Below, one piece after another: positions 10,152-21,580 of a stretch of 64,000 bases of DNA (positions are counted from its first letter, which is position 1; each line of letters opens with the position of its first letter). The notes below the pieces were generated by a model. The model was not told where the DNA came from. It was given only the letters and a program-made list of their open reading frames with translations, and did no database searches. Both the position numbers and the translations under genes were made by a program. Source of the DNA: Drosophila persimilis (Eukaryota; Arthropoda; Insecta; Diptera; Drosophilidae); contig NW_020825327.1 in the NCBI RefSeq assembly GCF_003286085.1, positions 1,488,001-1,552,000 of the forward strand. The letters are read 5' to 3'.

Positions 10152-10424
10152 CTATTTATTGGCAGCCTTCTTTATACTCGGGGCTAAGAGTTGTTTGGTG
10201 GAGCGGGCGTTGTCACCGCATTCATATATTTTAAGCTTTAGATATTTTGCTTTCTTTAACTTTTTTGAGCGGGCGTTGTCTCCGCACTCCTTTGTTTCAG
10301 TATTTATATTTTTCACCGCATGTTTTTTTGTTTTTACACGTTGACCGAACTGTTTATTTAAGTTTGTTGAGCGGGCGTTGTCTCCACACTCCATTATTTC
10401 AGATTTCAGACTTTTCGTTCTCAC
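10152..10424 (-). CDS. Small leader ORF with three ECGDNARS repeats, copy 2
   Basis: A 90-codon frame in sense orientation, inside the gypsy leader and upstream of gag. Three of the four leader motifs fall in the same frame (spacings 102 and 66 bp, both multiples of three) and each encodes ECGDNARS, separated by Lys-rich linkers. The peptide is highly basic. It may be a genuine upstream ORF or a by-product of the DNA repeat. I know no family like it. Confidence 0.35.
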   Translation of the reverse strand: MRTKSLKSEIMECGDNARSTNLNKQFGQRVKTKKHAVKNINTETKECGDNARSKKLKKAKYLKLKIYECGDNARSTKQLLAPSIKKAANK

Positions 10425-10512
10425 TTCTTTTCTTTCCGGTTTTATTTGTTGACCGAATTGTTCTTTAACTTAATACTTTTCCGATTTTATAGCGGGCGTT
10501 GTCTCCGCACAA
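10201..10512 (-). repeat. gypsy leader motif block, copy 2
   Basis: Four motif copies at 10201-10223, 10267-10290, 10369-10392 and 10491-10512. The first has CACCGC and the third CCACAC in place of CTCCGC (plus strand), and the fourth is cut short. The same internal differences occur in copy 1, so the motifs diverged from each other before the unit was duplicated. Confidence 0.75.
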
Positions 10513-10538
10513 TAATTATCCCGTTGGCGGTTCACTCG

Positions 10539-10550
10539 CGTTGGGCGCCA
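10539..10550 (-). other. Primer-binding site, tRNA-Lys type, copy 2
   Basis: TGGCGCCCAACG on the minus strand, unchanged from copy 1. Confidence 0.8.
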
Positions 10551-11063
10551 GTAATAATACATTTTCAGGTTATTTGGAATAATATGGTGAACACTTTATT
10601 CGTAATTATGAGTTATTATAAACCACAAGGCTAACACTAAGTATGTTGTGGCCACTCGGCGGATCAATAATAAACTAAACTTAAGGTACCCAAACTCCCG
10701 GTCTCGAGCCGTCACTTATCGTTCGCCGGGCCCGTCGCAGTTCAGCAGAAACGCTGACATTGCGCCTCGTGCCTGGTGTCCGATGCAGGCTGGCATCCGG
10801 CGGTCTCGGCGGCCGCGCTCCTACGGTCAGCGAATCTGCCTCCTCAGCGATCTTGCAGAAATCGCTCCTCCCAGTGGCCAATTTGGATCAAATTTGTTAA
10901 TTTATATATCTAGGTATGCAAGAATATGCTACGTTAAAAAAATGCGTACGTATATGTAAATAAATATGCGCCGTACGTATGTGTGTTATTTTATAGACAA
11001 TATAATTAGTTAAGAAAGGTGCCGTGTTAGTTTATATATGTTATTATAGGTATTATAAGGTAT
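10551..11063 (-). mobile_element. gypsy-type 5' LTR, copy 2
   Basis: Essentially identical to copy 1 throughout, including the GC-rich core. Outer edge approximate. Confidence 0.65.
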
Positions 11064-11218
11064 TCTTTCTGAACTGTGAAATCGCGCCATAGCTTGTGGT
11101 TTTGAATCTCCTAGATCCTTTTCTTTTTTAAATGGAATTTTAACCATATACTTACCATTCTCATCTCTTCTTGTTGTTTCCAAGAAATGCTTCTCGTAAA
11201 CATCTTCTTCTACGTCAT
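11064..11218 (-). pseudogene. pol: BEL-C pol fragment, copy 2
   Basis: Same truncated protease-RT connector as copy 1. The GTCAT target-site copy sits at 11214-11218. Confidence 0.85.
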
Positions 11219-11747
11219 TGTTAATGTGTGTGTGTGTGTAGGAAGCTGGGTTGCATACGGTACATAAACCGTCAACAGTTTGGTCGTCGCAACTAGAACT
11301 TGAACCAGTTGGACTGCGGAGTGGGTATCCTACGTTGCGCAAGGGAGGGTCTGAAGACACAGCGACAGCCTCTGATGATTGCGATGGAAGATGAGTGACA
11401 GGCAGTTATGGTACTGTTTCTGATACTGACTTTATTGATAAAAATGATTCTTATTTATAGGTAATCAAAAGGTACAAAAGTGCTGAGTCTGTAAAATATA
11501 TGTTTTGTGTATTATGGATAATTTTAGTGTCTGGTGGGCAATTGCGACATTTTGATGGTCAGCAACTGCCCCGCTGTCTTCGCACTCTGCGGAGAGAGTG
11601 CATTGTCAGCAGAACTCACTGCAGTGGCTAGTGTGTTGTCGTGAGGTATTATTTTGCATGTTACGTAGAACACTGTGTCACGGTGCCACTGTGTTATGCC
11701 GACGGGTATTATACACTATTACTTAAGCATATTTCTGCAACTGAACA
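11219..11747 (-). mobile_element. roo-type 3' LTR, copy 2
   Basis: 529 bp, TGTTAATG to CTGAACA, same length as copies 1 and 3. It has the GGAAGATGAG form of a short indel at about 11385, whereas the parental roo LTRs at 29372 and 37258 lack the extra bases. Confidence 0.88.
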
Positions 11748-11771
11748 TTCTCCCGGCCGTTGAAACTGTGT

Positions 11772-13650
11772 TCAACCATCGTTCAAGTCGATGGTAAACC
11801 GGCATGCAAGGGGTATAGGGGGTGATGACATGGCTGGATCGGGATTTGACGGCCTTGGTTTCCATAGTTGATACTTCTTCCGGAAGATGAAGGCAATGAT
11901 CAATAAAATTGATATTGCTAGGGCTGCATAAGCAGCGAGTTGATGGTGCTGCACGGTGGTGAGATGGTGTGGCAGCTCGTGATGATTGATGGCTGATAGT
12001 TGCTGGTGTAGATCATCAAGTTCTTGAAGAAAGTCTGATGTCTGGTTCTTCAGTTGACACATTGGTGGCGAGGGTGATGTCTCCGGTGGGCTCACGTCAC
12101 CAAACCGAGTGTAAGTCGATTTTACTTCGCTGATTGTGGTGCTGAAGGTACTGATGCTTACTTTAGTATTGCGAGCAGTGCAACCAGGGGACATGGAGAG
12201 TAGACCAGTTCCTTCCAGTGTTATGGTTGACGGAACTCCGTTGCATACTGCTTGAAGTTTAGTTGTAGAATGCGTTGCGAAGATCCATTTATTTGGATGC
12301 TGAGTTTTTAGTCACACCGTATCAGCCTTTGTGTGTGTTACCTGACACAGTGTTTCTGTTTTATTGTTAAACAGTTGAAACTCACAGCGATTGTCCACAT
12401 TGAAGATCGTCTGATGGTCAAAGCAGATGAACTCCTCGTTGTGTACTTTAAGACAACGTCGGAATTCCTCTTGGGTAGTGCCCATGAACTGGTCTCGGTG
12501 GATGTTAACCGTTACTATGGTGGTTCTGAGGTCAAATAGACTCCAGCTTGTTGAATCCCAAAACGGGATTGGGATGATGCTGAAGACTTCGAGCTGAGCT
12601 GTTGAGACCAGCGGTAGCGTCAGCTTGAAGATGACGTGTTTTGCAGTCGGGGTTCCTTCGGCTCGCATGATTCTGTATAGTTGAATCACCTCCTTCGTTG
12701 TGACCGGCAGCATTTGATCTTGTGGCAAATGATCCCGTATCTGGTCTAGTTGGTCTATTAGTTGCTCGGGAGACACCAGCGTGGGGCTTATTCTCCGATG
12801 ATGAATACCGATCAGGACATCAGATATGTCGGACTGCATTCGTTGGAGAGTTGTTGTGAGCAGCATTAATTGTGCTATTAGTCCTAAGTACGCTTAAGTC
12901 AGATGATCGCTGTGATATGACCCTCTTTCTCGGTTGATAGTAGCCATATTCTGTTCCAAAATTTTTAGGCGATTATCAGTTGTTACTTTGTCTTTTCTGA
13001 CTACGTTTATTGTCGCGTCGACAATTGATGTTTGGTTTTGGAGCAGATGTAGTAGAAAGTCTTCATTGGTTTTCACTTTCTCAATTACTTGAGTCATCTC
13101 TTCTGCGTATTTTGCGTCGAGAACACCAAAAAGACTGCTTGCTACATTTCCTATGATGTCCAGCGGCGATCTGCGTTTTCGAGAGTTTTTCATTAAAACG
13201 CTTCCTGCTTATAGCTCGTTAAACACATGTTGAAAGTGTTGAACTATGGAGTTCCATGCCGGAACATTTTTTAGTTCAGGGCACATGTATCGTAACTCTG
13301 AAATTCCGGCAGACATTAGTTGCATATCCTTCCAATATGGGCCCAAGTCATAGTATACGATCATGGTCCACTCAGACGTTGCTATTCTTGATGTTCCAAG
13401 TTTCTCATAGAATATTCCAGGCTTGTTTGCGAATTGTGTCACATTTATTGACTGTGATAATGCTAATGGAAGCATGAGCAACAGCACCGCTAATGTTGAT
13501 GTTAATGTAGGTGACAATTTTGTTGTTCGCTGTGTGGGTGGCTCATCAATCTCCGTGGTGTCACTGATCACGTTGTGGGAACGTTTGATTGCCACATCTT
13601 CTGGAAAGAGCGGCGCTAGACGAGTGATCGGGCGCTTGTATACGCCAGAT
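11772..13650 (-). pseudogene. env: roo-type envelope-like gene, copy 2
   Basis: Same domain order and same three stops as copy 1. Differences are single residues, for example MATINRERG and TVQHHQL. The furin-like RKRR site is intact at about 13180. Confidence 0.82.
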
Positions 13651-13685
13651 GCTGTCTTAACGTCAACCACTCGTACGTGGTTGCC

Positions 13686-14606
13686 CTATCCAGGATATGT
13701 CTTAATGATGCGACCCATTGGCCACTTCATTACAGGAAGGTTGTCCTCCTTAACCAAAATTAATAATCCTTCAGGTACGTTTGGTGAAGCGGTCTTCCAT
13801 TTATGCCGAGCTTGCAATTCTTTGAGGTATTCTGTAGACCATTGTTTCCAGAATGAATTCTTTAGGCGCGATACCAATTCCCAGCGCTTGACCAATGTTC
13901 TTCCTTGATGATCAGCATTGACGTCAGGAGGCGTTGTCAATGGTTCACCAATCAAGAAGTGTCCTGGGGTGAGCGCTGTTGTATCAGTGGGATCATTTGA
14001 CATTGGAGTGATGGGTCGAGAGTTGAGAATTGCTTCAATTTCGATTATCACTGTGTTTAGTTCTTCAAATGTCAATGAGGCTGTGTTGGTGGTTGTTATC
14101 AACATCCTTTTTGCTGATTTTACCGCCGCTTCCCAGAGGCCGGCAAACGATGGGGCCCTGGGAGGAATGAATTTAAAATCCACTTGTTTTTTGTTGCAAT
14201 GATTCGTGATCAGAGCACTTGCCTTTGAGCTGAATATAGAGTCTTCTAATTCTTTAAGCTGGTTGTTTGCACCCACAAAGTTCGTTGCATTGTTGCAATG
14301 AATAGTTTGGCACTTCCCACGTCTGCTTAAGAATCGACGCAGGGCGGCCAAGAATGCATCTGTGGTCAGGTCGCTTACCAGCTCCAGGTGTACTGCCTTT
14401 GTGGAAAAGCAGCAGAACACGGCGAGTATAGTGTCAATGTCCTTGACATGCTCTGCATCGCTCCTTGAAAATACGATGACGTCATCGACGTACACATAGC
14501 ATATCTGACCGATATGCTCCCTCAACACATCATCGATGGCCCGCTGGAAAATGCTTGAAGCAAAATTCATATTTACCTCGGTTTGCCGAAAATGAGGTCT
14601 TCTCAC
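13686..14606 (-). CDS. Chimeric gypsy RT / roo integrase ORF, copy 2-3 junction
   Basis: 306 codons, open, same fusion point (14424-14425). One residue differs from the first chimera (KRMLITT instead of KRLLITT). The YVDD motif and the integrase Glu are present, and the Asn at the second catalytic position is retained. Confidence 0.8.
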   Translation of the reverse strand: MRRPHFRQTEVNMNFASSIFQRAIDDVLREHIGQICYVYVDDVIVFSRSDAEHVKDIDTILAVFCCFSTKAVHLELVSDLTTDAFLAALRRFLSRRGKCQTIHCNNATNFVGANNQLKELEDSIFSSKASALITNHCNKKQVDFKFIPPRAPSFAGLWEAAVKSAKRMLITTTNTASLTFEELNTVIIEIEAILNSRPITPMSNDPTDTTALTPGHFLIGEPLTTPPDVNADHQGRTLVKRWELVSRLKNSFWKQWSTEYLKELQARHKWKTASPNVPEGLLILVKEDNLPVMKWPMGRIIKTYPG

Positions 14607-15294
14607 GATCGCGTTTAGTTAGCGTGATTTGCCCGATTTTAAATCAAGGGTTGTAAAATACCTTGCTTTTCCCAAATTTGAAAGTATCATGGAGATACTA
14701 GGCATCGGGTATTTGTCTGGTATGGTTTTTGGCTTTAGCTTGCGGAAGTCTATGACTAACCGTTTTTTGTTTGAACCTGAGTCGTCGGTTCCTTTCTTTC
14801 CAACAACACATATCGTAGATCGTAGCTACAACAGCCGTATTAAAGGGCAGCGCTCGTTTGGATCTGCAAAAGTCTCTATACGACTGGCCATCATTTTAAA
14901 AAATTTGTCTCTTACAGCTGGCGGAACCTCGATGTCGTCCACTTTTGTGATGTTGACGCTGGGGCACTTGTAGAACAGGATATTTTCAGATTAATTTCCA
15001 AAGTGAAGTCATTTTGTCCCCAGGTTAATATTGGCGCCAGCTTCAGCTAATGTGTCAAGTCCTATGATGCCATCGAAGGTTGAAAGTTCTGGCAAGATGA
15101 AAAACGGGCTTTTTATGCCGAAAAATTTAAGGAATTACTTTCGCTCGACATTTTTAAAGCCGTGCAGTGATATTACGATGAAGGGCGCCTCTATCGGAAC
15201 AATTCGGTGAAGTTCGCTTAGCGGTTTGATGTAGTTCATCGCAGCCCCAGTGTCTATTAGGAAATTTAATGTTCTCCCCGCTACTGTTCGTTTG
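14607..15294 (-). pseudogene. pol: gypsy-type protease and RT fingers, copy 3
   Basis: Same order and same lesions as copy 2: protease LIDTGAA near 15235-15260, RT fingers near 14720-14860. Confidence 0.8.
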
Positions 15295-15368
15295 ATGAAC
15301 GGGAGCAGGGACTTTCCTCTAAAAAATTGACCGTATCACTATCGTACCCTGCGTTATTTTCTAGTCAA

Positions 15369-15988
15369 TTTCAGCCACTGCCTCCTGTGCAAGCTGCTCA
15401 TACTGTTCCTCGTATTGGTCTGGGTCTTCCTGAGCGAGGTGATTAACCCTCTGCCTGCTCTGGTCATTTTTTCGACCCTGTCCCGGCCTTGGTGACTATC
15501 TGTCTGCTGATTGCCCTGATCGACACTGATTCCTGATTCAACACCGCCTTGAACGATGCTAAGAGCGAGTCAGCGGGGCCTCTTATCTTATTTCTGATTA
15601 TGAGGACCGCTTGGTAGTGCTTTGAACTACCTTCGTACCCCTCGTACAGCATATAGGCAGCCTTTGCCGCTTGGCGCCATGAAACGTACTGCTCCTGGGA
15701 ACTCTGGAAGTGGTTTCACCGCATCCAGAGCATCCTCACAGACCACCGCTCTATCTAAAGTAATCAGCTCGGTAAAAGGCCTTGGCCTCGGGGGTCTTAA
15801 TTATCGCTGCCTGCAGCTGGCTGGTTACTATCTGTAAACGTTGTTCAAAGTCACGCCGCCGCGGACACAATGGCTTAGAGTTGTGCAGCGTCCATTATTC
15901 CTGCTTGTTCCCCCGGGCCGTGTTCAAAATCTAGGCTAAGATCGTGTAGCAGTTCTAATAAATCGTTATTGTTATGATAAATACTCAT
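15369..15988 (-). pseudogene. gag: gypsy-type gag remnant, copy 3
   Basis: ATG at 15988, open segment at 15464-15652, and a TCTTATC variant at about 15582 unique to this copy. Confidence 0.7.
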
Positions 15989-16361
15989 GTGCGGGTTTTT
16001 TTATTTTTTTTTTTACTGCTTCTTCACGTGCTCTGTCTTTGTCGTAGGTCAGTTTATCCCCCAGACTGGCGTCAAATTTGGATTCCCTTATGAGAGATCT
16101 GAGATGGTGCCCGCCGACAACAATGTAATCATATGGCGGGTGTAAAAATAAAATTTCGGGAAAAATGACGCCCGACTGATTTTGGATGTAAACAATTTTT
16201 ATTAGCTAGCTCAGTTCTGTCTGAAAGCCATTCGTTTTTTTTTTTATTTTTTAATTGTAATTTTCCTTAACTGAATTCTCTAAATGATTTTTGTATGGCT
16301 TGTATTTGGTGTTTCTCTGGTTGTATCTTTCTGTTTCTTTCGTATGTTTCTTCCTGTCTAT

Positions 16362-16634
16362 CTATTTATTGGCAGCCTTCTTTATACTCGGGGCTAAGAG
16401 TTGTTTGGTGGAGCGGGCGTTGTCACCGCATTCATATATTTTAAGCTTTAGATATTTTGCTTTCTTTAACTTTTTTGAGCGGGCGTTGTCTCCGCACTCC
16501 TTTGTTTCAGTATTTATATTTTTCACCGCATGCTTTTTTGTTTTTACACGTTGACCGAACTGTTTATTTAAGTTTGTTGAGCGGGCGTTGTCTCCACACT
16601 CCATTATTTCAGATTTCAGACTTTTCGTTCTCAC
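16362..16634 (-). CDS. Small leader ORF with three ECGDNARS repeats, copy 3
   Basis: The same 90-codon frame as in copy 2, with an identical deduced peptide despite one base difference in the leader (CATGC at about 16529). In copy 1 a one-base T-run change shifts the frame and in copy 4 a deletion removes one repeat, so only two of four copies keep it. Confidence 0.35.
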   Translation of the reverse strand: MRTKSLKSEIMECGDNARSTNLNKQFGQRVKTKKHAVKNINTETKECGDNARSKKLKKAKYLKLKIYECGDNARSTKQLLAPSIKKAANK

Positions 16635-16722
16635 TTCTTTTCTTTCCGGTTTTATTTGTTGACCGAATTGTTCTTTAACTTAATACTTTTCCGATTTTAT
16701 AGCGGGCGTTGTCTCCGCACAA
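16411..16722 (-). repeat. gypsy leader motif block, copy 3
   Basis: Motifs at 16411-16433, 16477-16500, 16579-16602 and 16701-16722, with the same internal differences as in copies 1 and 2. Confidence 0.75.
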
Positions 16723-16750
16723 TAATTATATCCCGTTGGCGGTTCACTCG

Positions 16751-16762
16751 CGTTGGGCGCCA
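16751..16762 (-). other. Primer-binding site, tRNA-Lys type, copy 3
   Basis: TGGCGCCCAACG on the minus strand, directly after the LTR end. Confidence 0.8.
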
Positions 16763-17275
16763 GTAATAATACATTTTCAGGTTATTTGGAATAATATGGT
16801 GAACACTTTATTCGTAATTATGAGTTATTATAAACCACAAGGCTAACACTAAGTATGTTGTGGCCACTCGGCGGATCAATAATAAACTAAACTTAAGGTA
16901 CCCAAACTCCCGGTCTCGAGCCGTCACTTATCGTTCGCCGGGCCCGTCGCAGTTCAGCAGAAACGCTGACATTGCGCCTCGTGCCTGGTGTCCGATGCAG
17001 GCTGGCATCCGGCGGTCTCGGCGGCCGCGCTCCTACGGTCAGCGAATCTGCCTCCTCAGCGATCTTGCAGAAATCGCTCCTCCCAGTGGCCAATTTGGAT
17101 CAAATTTGTTAATTTATATATCTAGGTATGCAAGAATATGCTACGTTAAAAAAATGCGTACGTATATGTAAATAAATATGCGCCGTACGTATGTGTGTTA
17201 TTTTATAGACAATATAATTAGTTAAGAAAGGTGCCGTGTTAGTTTATATATGTTATTATAGGTATTATAAGGTAT
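16763..17275 (-). mobile_element. gypsy-type 5' LTR, copy 3
   Basis: Same extent as in copies 1 and 2. The outer edge is inferred from where BEL-C coding similarity begins. Confidence 0.65.
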
Positions 17276-17430
17276 TCTTTCTGAACTGTAAAATCGCGCC
17301 ATAGCTTGTGGTTTTGAATCTCCTAGATCCTTTTCTTTTTTAAATGGAATTTTAACCATATACTTACCATTCTCATCTCTTCTTGTTGTTTCCAAGAAAT
17401 GCTTCTCGTAAACATCTTCTTCTACGTCAT
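17276..17430 (-). pseudogene. pol: BEL-C pol fragment, copy 3
   Basis: Reads ARFYSSER where copies 1 and 2 read ARFHSSER. The Tyr form is also in copy 4. GTCAT at 17426-17430. Confidence 0.85.
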
Positions 17431-17959
17431 TGTTAATGTGTGTGTGTGTGTAGGAAGCTGGGTTGCATACGGTACATAAACCGTCAACAGTTTGGTCGTC
17501 GCAACTAGAACTTGAACCAGTTGGACTGCGGAGTGGGTATCCTACGTTGCGCAAGGGAGGGTCTGAAGACACAGCGACAGCCTCTGATGATTGCGATGGA
17601 AGATGAGTGACAGGCAGTTATGGTACTGTTTCTGATACTGACTTTATTGATAAAAATGATTCTTATTTATAGGTAATCAAAAGGTACAAAAGTGCTGAGT
17701 CTGTAAAATATATGTTTTGTGTATTATGGATAATTTTAGTGTCTGGTGGGCAATTGCGACATTTTGATGGTCAGCAACTGCCCCGCTGTCTTCGCACTCT
17801 GCGGAGAGAGTGCATTGTCAGCAGAACTCACTGCAGTGGCTAGTGTGTTGTCGTGAGGTATTATTTTGCATGTTACGTAGAACACTGTGTCACGGTGCCA
17901 CTGTGTTATGCCGACGGGTATTATACACTATTACTTAAGCATATTTCTGCAACTGAACA
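17431..17959 (-). mobile_element. roo-type 3' LTR, copy 3
   Basis: 529 bp, TGTTAATG to CTGAACA, followed by the same purine-rich tract on the inner side. Confidence 0.88.
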
Positions 17960-17983
17960 TTCTCCCGGCCGTTGAAACTGTGT

Positions 17984-19862
17984 TCAACCATCGTTCAAGT
18001 CGATGGTAAACCGGCATGCAAGGGGTATAGGGGGTGATGACATGGCTGGATCGGGATTTGACGGCCTTGGTTTCCATAGTTGATACTTCTTCCGGAAGAT
18101 GAAGGCAATGATCAATAAAATTGATATTGCTAGGGCTGCATAAGCAGCGAGTTGATGGTGCTGCACGGTGGTGAGATGGTGTGGCAGCTCGTGATGATTG
18201 ATGGCTGATAGTTGCTGGTGTAGATCATCAAGTTCTTGAAGAAAGTCTGATGTCTGGTTCTTCAGTTGACACATTGGTGGCGAGGGTGATGTCTCCGGTG
18301 GGCTCACGTCACCAAACCGAGTGTAAGTCGATTTTACTTCGCTGATTGTGGTGCTGAAGGTACTGATGCTTACTTTAGTATTGCGAGCAGTGCAACCAGG
18401 GGACATGGAGAGTAGACCAGTTCCTTCCAGTGTTATGGTTGACGGAACTCCGTTGCATACTGCTTGAAGTTTAGTTGTAGAATGCGTTGCGAAGATCCAT
18501 TTATTTGGATGCTGAGTTTTTAGTCACACCGTATCAGCCTTTGTGTGTGTTACCTGACACAGTGTTTCTGTTTTATTGTTAAACAGTTGAAACTCACAGC
18601 GATTGTCCACATTGAAGATCGTCTGATGGTCAAAGCAGATGAACTCCTCGTTGTGTACTTTAAGACAACGTCGGAATTCCTCTTGGGTAGTGCCCATGAA
18701 CTGGTCTCGGTGGATGTTAACCGTTACTATGGTGGTTCTGAGGTCAAATAGACTCCAGCTTGTTGAATCCCAAAACGGGATTGGGATGATGCTGAAGACT
18801 TCGAGCTGAGCTGTTGAGACCAGCGGTAGCGTCAGCTTGAAGATGACGTGTTTTGCAGTCGGGGTTCCTTCGGCTCGCATGATTCTGTATAGTTGAATCA
18901 CCTCCTTCGTTGTGACCGGCAGCATTTGATCTTGTGGCAAATGATCCCGTATCTGGTCTAGTTGGTCTATTAGTTGCTCGGGAGACACCAGCGTGGGGCT
19001 TATTCTCCGATGATGAATACCGATCAGGACATCAGATATGTCGGACTGCATTCGTTGGAGAGTTGTTGTGAGCAGCATTAATTGTGCTATTAGTCCTAAG
19101 TACGCTTAAGTCAGATGATCGCTGTGATATGACCCTCTTTCTCGGTTGATAGTAGCCATATTCTGTTCCAAAATTTTTAGGCGATTATCAGTTGTTACTT
19201 TGTCTTTTCTGACTACGTTTATTGTCGCGTCGACAATTGATGTTTGGTTTTGGAGCAGATGTAGTAGAAAGTCTTCATTGGTTTTCACTTTCTCAATTAC
19301 TTGAGTCATCTCTTCTGCGTATTTTGCGTCGAGAACACCAAAAAGACTGCTTGCTACATTTCCTATGATGTCCAGCGGCGATCTGCGTTTTCGAGAGTTT
19401 TTCATTAAAACGCTTCCTGCTTATAGCTCGTTAAACACATGTTGAAAATGTTGAACTATGGAGTTCCATGCCGGAAAATTTTTTAGTTCAGGGCACATGT
19501 ATCGTAACTCTGAAATTCCGGCAGACATTAGTTGCATATCCTTCCAATATGGGCCCAAGTCATAGTATACGATCATGGTCCACTCAGACGTTGCTATTCT
19601 TGATGTTCCAAGTTTCTCATAGAATATTCCAGGCTTGTTTGCGAATTGTGTCACATTTATTGACTGTGATAATGCTAATGGAAGCATGAGCAACAGCACC
19701 GCTAATGTTGATGTTAATGTAGGTGACAATTTTGTTGTTCGCTGTGTGGGTGGCTCATCAATCTCCGTGGTGTCACTGATCACGTTGTGGGAACGTTTGA
19801 TTGCCACATCTTCTGGAAAGAGCGGCGCTAGACGAGTGATCGGGCGCTTGTATACGCCAGAT
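17984..19862 (-). pseudogene. env: roo-type envelope-like gene, copy 3
   Basis: Same three stops as copies 1 and 2. Private change KNFPAWNS (others KNVPAWNS) near 19475. Furin-like site, fusion-peptide-like segment and membrane anchor are all still recognisable. Confidence 0.82.
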
Positions 19863-19897
19863 GCTGTCTTAACGTCAACCACTCGTACGTGGTTGCC

Positions 19898-20818
19898 CTA
19901 TCCAGGATATGTCTTAATGATGCGACCCATTGGCCACTTCATTACAGGAAGGTTGTCCTCCTTAACCAAAATTAATAATCCTTCAGGTACGTTTGGTGAA
20001 GCGGTCTTCCATTTATGCCGAGCTTGCAATTCTTTGAGGTATTCTGTAGACCATTGTTTCCAGAATGAATTCTTTAGGCGCGATACCAATTCCCAGCGCT
20101 TGACCAATGTTCTTCCTTGATGATCAGCATTGACGTCAGGAGGCGTTGTCAATGGTTCACCAATCAAGAAGTGTCCTGGGGTGAGCGCTGTTGTATCAGT
20201 GGGATCATTTGACATTGGAGTGATGGGTCGAGAGTTGAGAATTGCTTCAATTTCGATTATCACTGTGTTTAGTTCTTCAAATGTCAATGAGGCTGTGTTG
20301 GTGGTTGTTATCAACATCCTTTTTGCTGATTTTACCGCCGCTTCCCAGAGGCCGGCAAACGATGGGGCCCTGGGAGGAATGAATTTAAAATCCACTTGTT
20401 TTTTGTTGCAATGATTCGTGATCAGAGCACTTGCCTTTGAGCTGAATATAGAGTCTTCTAATTCTTTAAGCTGGTTGTTTGCACCCACAAAGTTCGTTGC
20501 ATTGTTGCAATGAATAGTTTGGCACTTCCCACGTCTGCTTAAGAATCGACGCAGGGCGGCCAAGAATGCATCTGTGGTCAGGTCGCTTACCAGCTCCAGG
20601 TGTACTGCCTTTGTGGAAAAGCAGCAGAACACGGCGAGTATAGTGTCAATGTCCTTGACATGCTCTGCATCGCTCCTTGAAAATACGATGACGTCATCGA
20701 CGTACACATAGCATATCTGACCGATATGCTCCCGCAACACATCATCGATGGCCCGCTGGAAAATGCTTGAAGCAAAATTCATATTTACCTCGGTTTGCCG
20801 AATATGAGGTCTTCTCAC
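19898..20818 (-). CDS. Chimeric gypsy RT / roo integrase ORF, copy 3-4 junction
   Basis: 306 codons, open. One N-terminal residue changed (RRPHIRQ instead of RRPHFRQ). Fusion point at 20636-20637. Three open chimeras out of three junctions, while flanking frames are broken, is worth noting. At about 1 percent divergence, however, chance retention is also plausible. Confidence 0.8.
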   Translation of the reverse strand: MRRPHIRQTEVNMNFASSIFQRAIDDVLREHIGQICYVYVDDVIVFSRSDAEHVKDIDTILAVFCCFSTKAVHLELVSDLTTDAFLAALRRFLSRRGKCQTIHCNNATNFVGANNQLKELEDSIFSSKASALITNHCNKKQVDFKFIPPRAPSFAGLWEAAVKSAKRMLITTTNTASLTFEELNTVIIEIEAILNSRPITPMSNDPTDTTALTPGHFLIGEPLTTPPDVNADHQGRTLVKRWELVSRLKNSFWKQWSTEYLKELQARHKWKTASPNVPEGLLILVKEDNLPVMKWPMGRIIKTYPG

Positions 20819-21506
20819 GATCGCGTTTAGTTAGCGTGATTTGCCCGATTTTAAATCAAGGGTTGTAAAATACCTTGCTTTTCCCAAATTTGAAAGTATC
20901 ATGGAGATACTAGGCATCGGGTATTTGTCTGGTATGGTTTTTGGCTTTAGCTTGCGGAAGTCTATGACTAACCGTTTTTTGTTTGAACCTGAGTCGTCGG
21001 TTCCTTTCTTTCCAACAACACATATCGTAGATCGTAGCTACAACAGCCGTATTAAAGGGCAGCGCTCGTTTGGATCTGCAAAAGTCTCTATACGACTGGC
21101 CATCATTTTAAAAAATTTGTCTCTTACAGCTGGCGGAACCTCGATGTCGTCCACTTTTGTGATGTTGACGCTGGGGCACTTGTAGAACAGGATATTTTCA
21201 GATTAATTTCCAAAGTGAAGTCATTTTGTCCCCAGGTTAATATTGGCGCCAGCTTCAGCTAATGTGTCAAGTCCTATGATGCCATCGAAGGTTGAAAGTT
21301 CTGGCAAGATGAAAAACGGGCTTTTTATGCCGAAAAATTTAAGGAATTACTTTCGCTCGACATTTTTAAAGCCGTGCAGTGATATTACGATGAAGGGCGC
21401 CTCTATCGGAACAATTCGGTGAAGTTCGCTTAGCGGTTTGATGTAGTTCATCGCAGCCCCAGTGTCTATTAGGAAATTTAATGTTCTCCCCGCTACTGTT
21501 CGTTTG
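20819..21506 (-). pseudogene. pol: gypsy-type protease and RT fingers, copy 4
   Basis: Protease motif near 21447-21472 and RT fingers near 20930-21070, with the same inactivating changes as the other copies. Confidence 0.8.
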
Positions 21507-21580
21507 ATGAACGGGAGCAGGGACTTTCCTCTAAAAAATTGACCGTATCACTATCGTACCCTGCGTTATTTTCTAGTCAA

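Larger units (their letters stand above)
8216..14425 (-). repeat. Array unit, copy 2
   Basis: 6210 bp unit between fusion junctions. Private variants include GGAGAAG in place of GGTGAAG at about 8997 and a shorter leader (CAATAATTATCCCG at about 10510). Shares with copies 3 and 4 the GTAGAAC variant near 8760, and with copies 3 and 4 the Q in TVQHHQL in env. Confidence 0.9.
14426..20637 (-). repeat. Array unit, copy 3
   Basis: 6212 bp unit. It shares with copy 4 the TTAGAGTTG variant in gag (about 15876) and the CTGTAAAATC variant in BEL-C (about 17287), which copies 1 and 2 lack. Neighbouring copies sharing derived changes is the pattern left by unequal exchange. Confidence 0.9.
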
